From Burkholderiales bacterium (GTDB taxonomy: Bacteria; Pseudomonadota; Gammaproteobacteria; Burkholderiales; Burkholderiaceae_C): DNA of 64,000 nucleotides. The translations under genes were made by a program, and so were the position numbers. The DNA is taken from positions 558,001 to 622,000 of the forward strand of contig JADJDV010000006.1 in NCBI GenBank assembly GCA_016702555.1, in the 5' to 3' direction. The notes under the pieces were generated by a model. That model made no database searches and was not told the DNA's origin. It worked only from the letters and a program-made list of their open reading frames with translations. Positions 41,489 through 48,630 of this stretch are shown piece by piece; within the stretch, counting starts at the first letter, position 1, and each line of letters starts with the position of its first letter.

Positions 41489-41631
41489 GGCCGCATCGTA
41501 GGTGCGCACACTCGCCCAGCGCCCCGGCGCACGCCGCAGACCGCTGTAGGACAAGCCCGAAGCGCCGAATAAGTCACAAGCCCGTGGCCGGAACGCCGCA
41601 GTCGCGCGCGGCTGGCAGCGGGCTTGGGTCG

Positions 41632-42198
41632 CTACGCCTTCGGTAGCGTCACGCCGACCTGGCCCTGGTACTTGCCGCCGCGGTCCTTGTAGCTGACTTC
41701 GCACACCTCGTCGCTCTCGAAGAACAGCACCTGCGCGCAGCCTTCGTCGGCATAGATCTTGGCCGGCAGCGGCGTGGTGTTTGAAAATTCCAGCGTCACA
41801 TAGCCTTCCCATTCGGGCTCGAAAGGCGTGACGTTGACGATGATGCCGCAGCGCGCATAGGTGCTTTTTCCTAAGCAGATGGTCAGCACGTTGCGCGGGA
41901 TGCGAAAGTACTCCACCGTGCGCGCCAGGGCAAAGCTGTTGGGCGGGATGATGCAGACGTCGCCATGGAAATCGACGAAGCTTTTCTCGTCGAAGTTCTT
42001 CGGATCGACCACCGTGCTGTGGATGTTGGTGAAGATCTTGAATTCCGGCGCGCAGCGGATGTCGTAGCCGTAGCTGCTGGTGCCGTAGCTGACGATGCGC
42101 TGGCCATCGCGCTCGCGCACCTGGCCGGGCTCGAACGGCTCGATCATGCCGTGCTGCTCGGCCATGCGGCGGATCCACTTGTCGCTCTTGATGCTCAT
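41632..42198 (-). CDS. dcd: dCTP deaminase
   Basis: 188-residue trimeric dCTP deaminase that supplies dUTP for dTTP synthesis. The signature SYGTSSYGYDIRCAPEF, the catalytic region STYARCGIIVNVTPFEPEWEGYVTLEFSN and the C-terminal GGKYQGQVGVTLPK are intact. Length is close to E. coli Dcd (193). An SD-like sequence precedes MSIKSDKWIRR. It lies beside guanine deaminase with a dispersed repeat in between. Confidence 0.97.
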   Translation of the reverse strand: MSIKSDKWIRRMAEQHGMIEPFEPGQVRERDGQRIVSYGTSSYGYDIRCAPEFKIFTNIHSTVVDPKNFDEKSFVDFHGDVCIIPPNSFALARTVEYFRIPRNVLTICLGKSTYARCGIIVNVTPFEPEWEGYVTLEFSNTTPLPAKIYADEGCAQVLFFESDEVCEVSYKDRGGKYQGQVGVTLPKA

Positions 42199-42210
42199 GA
42201 CGGTTGACTC

Positions 42211-42267
42211 TGATTTTGATAGCTGACCGCGCTTGGTGCACAGGCGGCCATGCTTATTTTGCTTGAG
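42211..42267. repeat. Short dispersed repeat of Comamonadaceae type
   Basis: The stretch begins ATTTTGATAGCTG, continues GCGCTTGGTGCACAGGCGGCC and ends TTATTTTGCTTGA. It resembles an abundant 50-60 bp intergenic repeat that I recall from Comamonadaceae genomes (ATAGCTGCTTGCGCTTG...TTGCTTGA). Its right end reaches into the 3' end of the guanine deaminase gene, supplying the stop and the last few codons. No second copy is in the window, so the call relies on memory. Confidence 0.5.
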
Positions 42268-43552
42268 AAACGACGGTGCGCTCGACCACCCGGTCGTCGC
42301 CCAGCACGATCAGCGCGAACAACAACTCCGCGAGGCTATCGGCTGCGCGCGTGCGGCGCGCCAGCAGCGGCGTCGCTTCGGGGTTCAGCACCACGAAGTC
42401 GGCCTCGTTGCCCGGTTGCAGGCTGCCGACCACGCCTTCCAGATCCAGCGCCTGCGCCGCGCCCGCCGTGTGCAGCCACCACAGGCGCTCGGGCGACAGG
42501 CTGATGCCGGGCTTGGGCTCCAGCCCCGTGGTGGCGGCGCGGGCCACGAAATAGGCGGCGCGCATGGTGACGAAGGGCGAGAAGCTGGTGCCGCCGCCCA
42601 CGTCGCTGGCCAGGCCGTGGGCGAAGGGCGCGCGCTTGGCGCTGGCGAAGTCGAAGAAGCCGCTGCCCAGGAACAGATTGCTGGTCGGACACACAGCCGC
42701 CGCCGTGTGCGTATCGCGCATCAGCGTGCGGTCGGCGTCGTCAAAGTAGATGCAATGCGCGTACACGGCGCGGCGGCGCATCAGGCCGTGGTCGGCGTAG
42801 ATGGCCAGATACGAACGTGAATCGGGAAACAGCGCGCGTGCCCAGTCGATTTCATCGACGTTCTCGGCCACGTGGGACTGGATCCACACATCCGGGTACT
42901 TGGCCGCCAGCTCGCCCGCGCCGCGCAGTTGGGCATGGCTGCTGGTGGGCGCAAAGCGCGGCGTGATGGCGTAGCCCAGGCGATCCACACCGTGCCATTG
43001 GTTGATGAGCGCCTCGGTGTCGACCAGGCTTTGCTCGGTCTCGTCGCGCAGGCCGTCGGGGCTGTGGCGGTCTTGCAGACATTTGCCGGCGATGAGCCGC
43101 AGGCCGCGCTTCTGTGCTTCTGAAAAAAGAGCATCCACGGACTGCGGGTGCGTGGTGCAAAACGTCAGCGCCGTCGTCACGCCGTGGCGCTGCAACTCAT
43201 CGCAGAAGAAGCTGGCGACCTCGGCCGTGTGCGCCGGGTCGGCAAACTGCGCCTCGGCCGGAAAGGTGTAGTGCTGCAGCCAGGGCAGCAGTCCTTCGGC
43301 GGGCGAGCCGATCACGTCGAGCTGCGGGTAGTGGACGTGCGTGTCGATGAAGCCTGGCGCCAGGATGCGGCCGGGCAGATGGGTCACGGGCACATCGGGG
43401 TACTGCGGCGCCAGTGTGCCGTGCGCGCCGGCCGCCAGCACGCGCTGCACGCCTTGGTCGTCCGCCGCGGTGACCAGCAGGCCGTCCTCGTCGAAGACGG
43501 CCTGGCCGTCGGCGTCGAAGCGGAGAAGGGATGCGCGCCAAGCCTGCTGCAT
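42254..43552 (-). CDS. guaD: Guanine deaminase
   Basis: 432-residue amidohydrolase converting guanine to xanthine. The metal site shows H72 and H74 in APGFIDTHVHYPQ, and QSHVAENVDEI, YAHCIYF and LASDVGGGTSFSPF complete the TIM-barrel metal/proton network of the GuaD subclass. The family length is 430-440. The last codons overlap a dispersed repeat (42211-42267), so the C-terminus SQAK is probably not conserved. It lies 35 bp downstream of a purine-type BMP binding protein, so they may be one operon. Confidence 0.95.
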   Translation of the reverse strand: MQQAWRASLLRFDADGQAVFDEDGLLVTAADDQGVQRVLAAGAHGTLAPQYPDVPVTHLPGRILAPGFIDTHVHYPQLDVIGSPAEGLLPWLQHYTFPAEAQFADPAHTAEVASFFCDELQRHGVTTALTFCTTHPQSVDALFSEAQKRGLRLIAGKCLQDRHSPDGLRDETEQSLVDTEALINQWHGVDRLGYAITPRFAPTSSHAQLRGAGELAAKYPDVWIQSHVAENVDEIDWARALFPDSRSYLAIYADHGLMRRRAVYAHCIYFDDADRTLMRDTHTAAAVCPTSNLFLGSGFFDFASAKRAPFAHGLASDVGGGTSFSPFVTMRAAYFVARAATTGLEPKPGISLSPERLWWLHTAGAAQALDLEGVVGSLQPGNEADFVVLNPEATPLLARRTRAADSLAELLFALIVLGDDRVVERTVVSQAK

Positions 43553-43587
43553 GCGGCGATTGTGCCCGCTGATGTGGGCGTAGGAGC

Positions 43588-44682
43588 TCAGTTCGGCAGC
43601 CGGGTGCCCACGCCTTCCACCAGCCAGTTCATCTGCAGGATCTGCGCATCGCTCAGCGTCTGTCCCTTGGCGAGCTGCGGCCGGCCGGTGTTGTCGGTGA
43701 TCGGTCCGGCGAAGGGGTGCAGGCGCCCGGCAACGATGTCCTGCTGTCGCGCCAGCACCTCGCGCTGCACCGACGGCGGCACCTTGGGGCCGAAGGCATC
43801 GACGCGGATCATGCCCTCCTTCACGCCGCCCCACAGGTCGGTGCTGTGCCAGCTGCCATCCTGCACGGCCTTGACGCGGCGGGTGGCGTAGTCGCCCCAC
43901 AGGTGGGTAACGGCGGTCAGCTGCGCCGTGGGCGCGATGGCGCGCATGTCGGAGTGGTAGGCCACGGCCAGCTTGCCGCGTTCCTCGGCCGCCGCCATGA
44001 CCGCGGTGGAGCCGGTGTGAAAGGCCAGCACGTCGGCGCCCTGGTTCATCAGCGTCATGGCGGCCTCGCGCTCGCGCGGCGGGTTGAACCACTCGTTCAG
44101 CCAGATCACCTTCACCTCGGCCTTGGGGTTGACGCTGCGCAGGCCCAGCGTGAAGGCGTTGATGCCCTGCAGCACCTCGGGGATCGGAAAGCCCGCCACG
44201 TAGCCGGCCAGCCCGGACTGCGTCATGCGCCCGGCGGCGATGCCGGCCAGATAGCGTCCCTCGTAATAGCGTGCGTTGGCGGTCGCCACGTTGGGCGCGC
44301 GCTTGTAGCCGGTGATGGATTCGAACTTCACGTGCGGAAACTCGCGCGCCACCTTCAGCGTCGGCTCCATGTAGCCAAAGCTGGGCGTGAAGATGATCTG
44401 GCTGCCCTGCGCCGCCAGGTCGCGGATGACGCGCTCGGCGTCGGCGCCCTCGGGCACGTTCTCGACGTAGCTGGTGTGCACGCGCGCGCCCAGGGCCTGC
44501 TCGACCGCGCGGCGGCCCTGGTCGTGCTGGTGCGTCCAGCCGGCGTCGGTGAGCGGGGTGACGTAGACCCAGGCCGCCTTGATGGGCGCGGGCGATTGCG
44601 ACAAAGCGGGCGATGAAAAACAGGCGGCGGCGAGCGTGCAACAAAGGGCGACACGCAGCGACGCGGCGAGGTTTTTGTACAT
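43588..44682 (-). CDS. BMP-family (purine/nucleoside-type) substrate-binding protein 1
   Basis: 364-residue periplasmic binding protein of the BMP/Med family. A hydrophobic signal peptide covers about 1-28. The core has AAWVYVTPLTDAGWTHQHDQG, FGYMEPTLKVAREFPHVKFE, YEGRYLAGIAAG and LNEWFNPPRER, the purine/nucleoside-type ABC-transporter pattern. Start MYKNL (44682) follows GAGGACAACC; an ATG five codons upstream is weaker. No permease or ATPase genes are nearby. Directly precedes guaD on -, suggesting import of a purine compound. A close paralog lies at 47416-48570. Confidence 0.92.
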   Translation of the reverse strand: MYKNLAASLRVALCCTLAAACFSSPALSQSPAPIKAAWVYVTPLTDAGWTHQHDQGRRAVEQALGARVHTSYVENVPEGADAERVIRDLAAQGSQIIFTPSFGYMEPTLKVAREFPHVKFESITGYKRAPNVATANARYYEGRYLAGIAAGRMTQSGLAGYVAGFPIPEVLQGINAFTLGLRSVNPKAEVKVIWLNEWFNPPREREAAMTLMNQGADVLAFHTGSTAVMAAAEERGKLAVAYHSDMRAIAPTAQLTAVTHLWGDYATRRVKAVQDGSWHSTDLWGGVKEGMIRVDAFGPKVPPSVQREVLARQQDIVAGRLHPFAGPITDNTGRPQLAKGQTLSDAQILQMNWLVEGVGTRLPN

Positions 44683-44802
44683 GGTTGTCCTCGACATGGC
44701 CCCGACAAAGCACTGCGCGCCACCACCGGGGCACGGGCCGGCGCGCGGCGGATTCTAAACTGGCGCCTTTGCCCGCACCCGCGCCACAGAAGGAATCCCG
44801 CC

Positions 44803-45240
44803 ATGCCCATGTTCGTCGACACCTCGCCGCCCGGTCAATGCATCTTCTGCCGACTGGTGGCGGGCGACATCCCATCCGCCCGCGTATTCGAGGACGAGCT
44901 GACGCTGGCCTTCATGGATCTCGGGCAGGTCAATCCCGGTCATGTGCTGGTGGCCAGCAAGCGCCACGCCGCCACGCTGTTCGAGCTGACGGGCGACGAA
45001 GCCGCCGCCCTGATGCGCACCGCGCAGCGCATCGCGCTGGCGGTGCGCGCCGCCTTCGACCCCGACGGCGTGATGCTGTTGCAGGCCAACGGCGCGGTGG
45101 CCGGGCAGACCGTCGGCCATGTGCATCTGCACGTGGTACCGCGCCATGCGGGCGACGGCATCGACTTCAGCTGGCCGCGCAAGGAGCCCGGGCCGGCGGT
45201 GCTGGAGGATTACGCTCAGCGCCTGCGCGCGGCGCTGTAG
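44803..45240 (+). CDS. HIT family protein (histidine-triad nucleotide hydrolase)
   Basis: 145-residue HIT hydrolase. The triad HVHLHVV is at 106-112; N-terminal CIFCRLVAGDIPSARVFEDE is typical, with C13 and C16 in a CxxC. Such proteins hydrolyse adenosine phosphoramidates or Ap4A-like nucleotides. The upstream 120-bp gap (44683-44802) is shared with the divergent binding-protein gene and shows no clear promoter. It converges with the adenine deaminase gene. Exact substrate unknown. Confidence 0.92.
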   Translation: MPMFVDTSPPGQCIFCRLVAGDIPSARVFEDELTLAFMDLGQVNPGHVLVASKRHAATLFELTGDEAAALMRTAQRIALAVRAAFDPDGVMLLQANGAVAGQTVGHVHLHVVPRHAGDGIDFSWPRKEPGPAVLEDYAQRLRAAL

Positions 45241-45256
45241 CGCTCGGGGGCCGCCG

Positions 45257-46303
45257 TCAGGTGCGGTGGCGTTCGAAACATTCGTCGAGCTGCTGCCGCC
45301 AGCGCCGCTTGTCCGCGGCGGCGGCAAAGCTGGCCTCGAAGCTGTTGTGCGCCAGTTGCCAGGCGTGCTGCGCCGTCAGGCCGGTGGCGGCGAACACGGC
45401 CTGGAAGTTGTCGTTCACGTAGCCGCCGAAATAGGCCGGATCGTCCGAGTTCACGGTGGCGCACAGGCCGGCGTCGAGCAGCGCCTTCAGATTGTGGTCG
45501 CGCAGCTCGGGGAACACGCGCAGCTTCTGGTTCGACAGCGGGCACACGGTGAGCGGTATGCGCTCGGCCGCCAGGCGCTGCATCAGCGCGGTGTCGTGCA
45601 CCGCCTGCACGCCGTGGTCGATGCGCTCGACACTCAGCACATCCAGCGCCCGCCGGATGTAGTCGGGCGGGCCTTCCTCGCCGGCGTGGGCGACCAGGCG
45701 AAAGCCCAGCTCGCGGCAGCGCGCGAACACGCGGGCGAACTTTTCCGGCGGATGGCCGAGTTCGCTTGAATCGAGCCCGACGCCGATGACATGCTCGCGC
45801 AGCGGCAGCGCGTCTTCGAGTGTCTCGAAGGCCTCGCGCTCGCTCAGATGGCGCAGAAAGCACAGGATCAACGCGGCGCTGAGGCCATGGCGCGCCTGGG
45901 CGTCGGCGCAGGCGCGCGCCAGGCCGCGGATCACGGTGGCTATGGGCACGCCGCGCGCGGTGTGGGTCTGCGGATCGAAGAAGATCTCGGCGCGCCGCAC
46001 CTGGTCGGCGGCGGCGCGCTCGAAATAGGCCATGCCCATGTCGTGGAAGTCCTGCTCGGTCCGCAGCACGCTGGCGCCGGCGTAGTAGATGTCGAGAAAA
46101 CTCTGCAGGTCGGTGAAGGCGTAGGCGCGGCGCAATTCATCGACGCTGGCGTAGGGCAGGGCGACGCCGTTGCGCGCGGCCAGTGCGAAGATCATCTCCG
46201 GCTCCAGCGAGCCCTCGATGTGCATGTGCAGCTCGGCCTTTGGCAGGGCGGCGAGCAGCGCCGGCAAGCGTGCTGCGGCAATCGGCGGGAGGGTTTGGCT
46301 CAT
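45257..46303 (-). CDS. Adenine deaminase (type 2, Add/ADE family)
   Basis: 348-residue zinc amidohydrolase related to adenosine deaminase. Metal ligands H26 and H28 lie in AELHMHIEGSLEPE. HAGEEGPPDYIRRALD, ERIDHG, CPLSNQKLRVF and TVNSDDPAYFGGYVNDN form the pattern I associate with bacterial/fungal adenine deaminases (Aah1-like, e.g. Pseudomonas PA0148) rather than adenosine deaminases, which read RIGHG. Automatic pipelines would probably call it adenosine deaminase. The stop-start overlap (46300-46303) couples it to the Rieske gene upstream; with guaD it would deaminate both purine bases. Confidence 0.88.
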   Translation of the reverse strand: MSQTLPPIAAARLPALLAALPKAELHMHIEGSLEPEMIFALAARNGVALPYASVDELRRAYAFTDLQSFLDIYYAGASVLRTEQDFHDMGMAYFERAAADQVRRAEIFFDPQTHTARGVPIATVIRGLARACADAQARHGLSAALILCFLRHLSEREAFETLEDALPLREHVIGVGLDSSELGHPPEKFARVFARCRELGFRLVAHAGEEGPPDYIRRALDVLSVERIDHGVQAVHDTALMQRLAAERIPLTVCPLSNQKLRVFPELRDHNLKALLDAGLCATVNSDDPAYFGGYVNDNFQAVFAATGLTAQHAWQLAHNSFEASFAAAADKRRWRQQLDECFERHRT

Positions 46304-47298
46304 GCAATGACTCCGAAGCGGATGCCGGCCTGCCTCAGGTAGCGGCGGTAGGCCGTGGACAGGCGATCGGCCGCGCCATGCGCCTCGGCGTCGGGAGCCA
46401 GCGGCAGACGCTTGGGGCGCTGCGATTCCAGCACCGGCCGGTCCTGGCCGAAGATGTGGTCCTGGAACTCGATCAGCCGCGCGTCGGGCGAATCGAAATC
46501 GTTCATCGCCATGCGCGTCCAGACCACGCTGCTTTCTTCCGTGACCGGGCAGACGAACATGGCGATGGCCTCATGGTGATCGTCGATGGCGCTGCTGCCG
46601 GGCTCGGGCTGTTTGGTCAGCACCGCCATGTAGGGCGCGGTGACCTCGTAGCTGTACTCGACCTCGGCGCCGCTTTCGGCGTGGATCGATGAGCGTGGTT
46701 GCCACGCACGGCAGCCGGTGGCCAGCACGCCGTAGGGTGTCGGCCGCACCTCGTAGGGCGCGATGGCCGTGTGCTCACGGCTGCCCAGCCAGCCCTCGTG
46801 CACCAAGCCGAAATGCGCCATGTCGAGAAAGTTCTCGATGATGCGCGGCGCGCTGGCGGCCACCGCGTAGGGGCCGCTGGTGGTCTTGCGCAGACTCAGT
46901 TCATCCTCGGCGGCGAAGCGCGGCAGCGCGTGGATTGGCAGCGGCGGCCCTTCGGGTTCGGCCAGCCGCACCCACAGCATGCCGTAGGCTTCTTGGGCGG
47001 CGAAGCCGTGCGCGCCGTGGCGCGGGCCGGGCTGGAAATCGGGGGCGGCCGGCATGTGGGTGCAGCGGCCACCCGCCGCGAAGCGCCAGCCGTGATAAGG
47101 GCATTCCAGCTCGCCGCCCACCACGCGGCCCAGCGACAGGCGCGCGCCGCGGTGCGGACACTGGTCCCGCCACGCCTGCGCCACGCCCGCATCGTCGCGC
47201 CACAGCACCAGTTCCTCGCCCAGCAGCGTGGCGGCCTGCGCCTGCGCACCGACGGCCTGGCTCAGCGCGACGGGGTGCCAGAGGGTGTGTTCCAGCAT
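46300..47298 (-). CDS. Rieske [2Fe-2S] aromatic-ring-hydroxylating oxygenase-type subunit
   Basis: 332-residue Rieske non-haem iron oxygenase. The cluster ligands C47-P-H49 and C66-P-Y-H69 and the mononuclear iron site N156/D159/H162/H167 (ENFLDMAHFGLVHEG) are intact. It is short, like VanA, NdmA or HpxD. It is translationally coupled to adenine deaminase and near BMP proteins and guaD. Klebsiella HpxDE uses a Rieske oxygenase to oxidise hypoxanthine/xanthine, and N-demethylases NdmA/B act on methylxanthines, so a purine substrate is a fair inference. No reductase gene is adjacent; fpr (9309) is a distant option. Confidence 0.9.
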   Translation of the reverse strand: MLEHTLWHPVALSQAVGAQAQAATLLGEELVLWRDDAGVAQAWRDQCPHRGARLSLGRVVGGELECPYHGWRFAAGGRCTHMPAAPDFQPGPRHGAHGFAAQEAYGMLWVRLAEPEGPPLPIHALPRFAAEDELSLRKTTSGPYAVAASAPRIIENFLDMAHFGLVHEGWLGSREHTAIAPYEVRPTPYGVLATGCRAWQPRSSIHAESGAEVEYSYEVTAPYMAVLTKQPEPGSSAIDDHHEAIAMFVCPVTEESSVVWTRMAMNDFDSPDARLIEFQDHIFGQDRPVLESQRPKRLPLAPDAEAHGAADRLSTAYRRYLRQAGIRFGVIA

Positions 47299-47358
47299 GG
47301 GTGAGTGTTCTCCTGGCGACGGGTGGCGCCTGCCGGCCAGCGTTGGCGCGGCTCAAAC

Positions 47359-47389
47359 AAAAACGCGGCGATGGTCACCCACCGCCGCG
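47359..47389 (-). terminator. Intrinsic terminator of binding protein 2
   Basis: On the minus strand CGCGGCGGTGG-GTGA-CCATCGCCGCG (one G-U pair) is followed by T5G. It lies 27 bp downstream of the stop at 47416 and separates this gene from the Rieske-deaminase pair, which would need its own promoter in the 61 bp before 47298. Confidence 0.85.
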
Positions 47390-47415
47390 CCGCATGATTT
47401 ACGCGAGGCGCGCGA

Positions 47416-48570
47416 TCACTTGCCAGGCACCTTGCCTTCCACGCCCTTGACGAAGAAGTTGATGCCGCCCAGGAATTTGTCGTCGGCCACGGCGTCGGCG
47501 GCCAGCACTTCCTTGCCGGTGTTGTCGCTGATCGGGCCCTTCCAGATCTGGTAGCTGCCGTCCTTCAGGCCGGCGCGCACCTCGTCCAGGCGCTTCTTCG
47601 CGTCCTCGGGCACGTCGGCGGCCAGCGAGACCAGATCGATCGCGCCTTCCTTCACGCCCCACCAGGTCTGACCGGTGGCCCACTTGCCGTCCAGTGCGTC
47701 GCCCACCGCCTTGATGTAGTAGGGCGCCCAGTTGATGATGGCCGAGCCCAGGTGCGCCTTGGGGCCGTAGGCGGTCATGTCGCTGTCCCAACCGAAGCCG
47801 CGCTTGCCCATCTTCTCGGCGGTCTGCAGCACGGCCGAGGAATCGGTGTTCTGGAACAGGATGTCGGCGCCGCCGTTGATCAGCGAGGTCGCGGCCTCGG
47901 TCTCCTTCGGCGGGTTGAACCACTCGTTCACCCACACCACCTTGGTGGTGATCTTGGGGTTGACGCGCTGCGCGCCCAGCGTGAAGCTGTTGATGTTGCG
48001 CACCACCTCGGGGATCGGGATCGAGGCCACCACGCCCAGGGTGTTGCTCTGGGTCATGGCGCCGGCCACCACGCCGGCCATGTAGGCGCCCTCGTAGGTG
48101 CGGCTGTCGTAGGTGCGCATGTTCTCGGCCGTCTTGTAGCCGGTGGCGTGCTCGAACTTCACGTCCTTGTGGTCGGCGGCAACCTTGAGCATCGGCTCCA
48201 TGTAGCCGAAGGTGGTGCCGAAGATCAGCTTGTTGCCCTGGCCGGCCATGTCGCGGATCACGCGCTCGGCGTCGGCCGACTCGGGCACGCTCTCGACGAA
48301 GCTGGTGACGATCTTGTCGCCGAACTCCTTCTCGATCGCCTTGCGCGCGTTGTCGTGCGCGAAGGTCCAGCCGCCGTCGCCGACCGGCCCGACGTAGGCG
48401 AAGGCAATCTTCAGCGGCTCGGCCTTGGGCGCCGGCGCCTCGGCGGCCGGAGCGGGTGCGGGTGCGGCGGCCGGCGCGGGTTCGTCCTTCTTGCCGCAGG
48501 CCACCAGGGCCGCCGCCGCGGCGGTGATGGCGGTCAGGCGCAGCAGGCTGCGTTTGTTCAGATCGGTCAT
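47416..48570 (-). CDS. BMP-family lipoprotein (purine/nucleoside-type) substrate-binding protein 2
   Basis: 384-residue lipoprotein: signal with lipobox LVAC, lipidated C25, then an Ala/Pro/Glu-rich linker (27-50) and a BMP binding domain. AFAYVGPVGDGGWTFAHDN, FGYMEPMLKVAADHKDVKFEHATGYKT and VNEWFNPPKETEA match protein 1 closely (same NEWFNPP block). It is a paralog, presumably from duplication, with its own terminator. The ABC permease genes are absent from the window. The likely substrate is a purine nucleoside or base. Confidence 0.94.
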   Translation of the reverse strand: MTDLNKRSLLRLTAITAAAAALVACGKKDEPAPAAAPAPAPAAEAPAPKAEPLKIAFAYVGPVGDGGWTFAHDNARKAIEKEFGDKIVTSFVESVPESADAERVIRDMAGQGNKLIFGTTFGYMEPMLKVAADHKDVKFEHATGYKTAENMRTYDSRTYEGAYMAGVVAGAMTQSNTLGVVASIPIPEVVRNINSFTLGAQRVNPKITTKVVWVNEWFNPPKETEAATSLINGGADILFQNTDSSAVLQTAEKMGKRGFGWDSDMTAYGPKAHLGSAIINWAPYYIKAVGDALDGKWATGQTWWGVKEGAIDLVSLAADVPEDAKKRLDEVRAGLKDGSYQIWKGPISDNTGKEVLAADAVADDKFLGGINFFVKGVEGKVPGK

Positions 48571-48630
48571 GGTGTCTTCCTATCCGGCTGGGATCGAGGT
48601 TGAGAAAGCTGAGATTCTAGAGCCCGGAAA

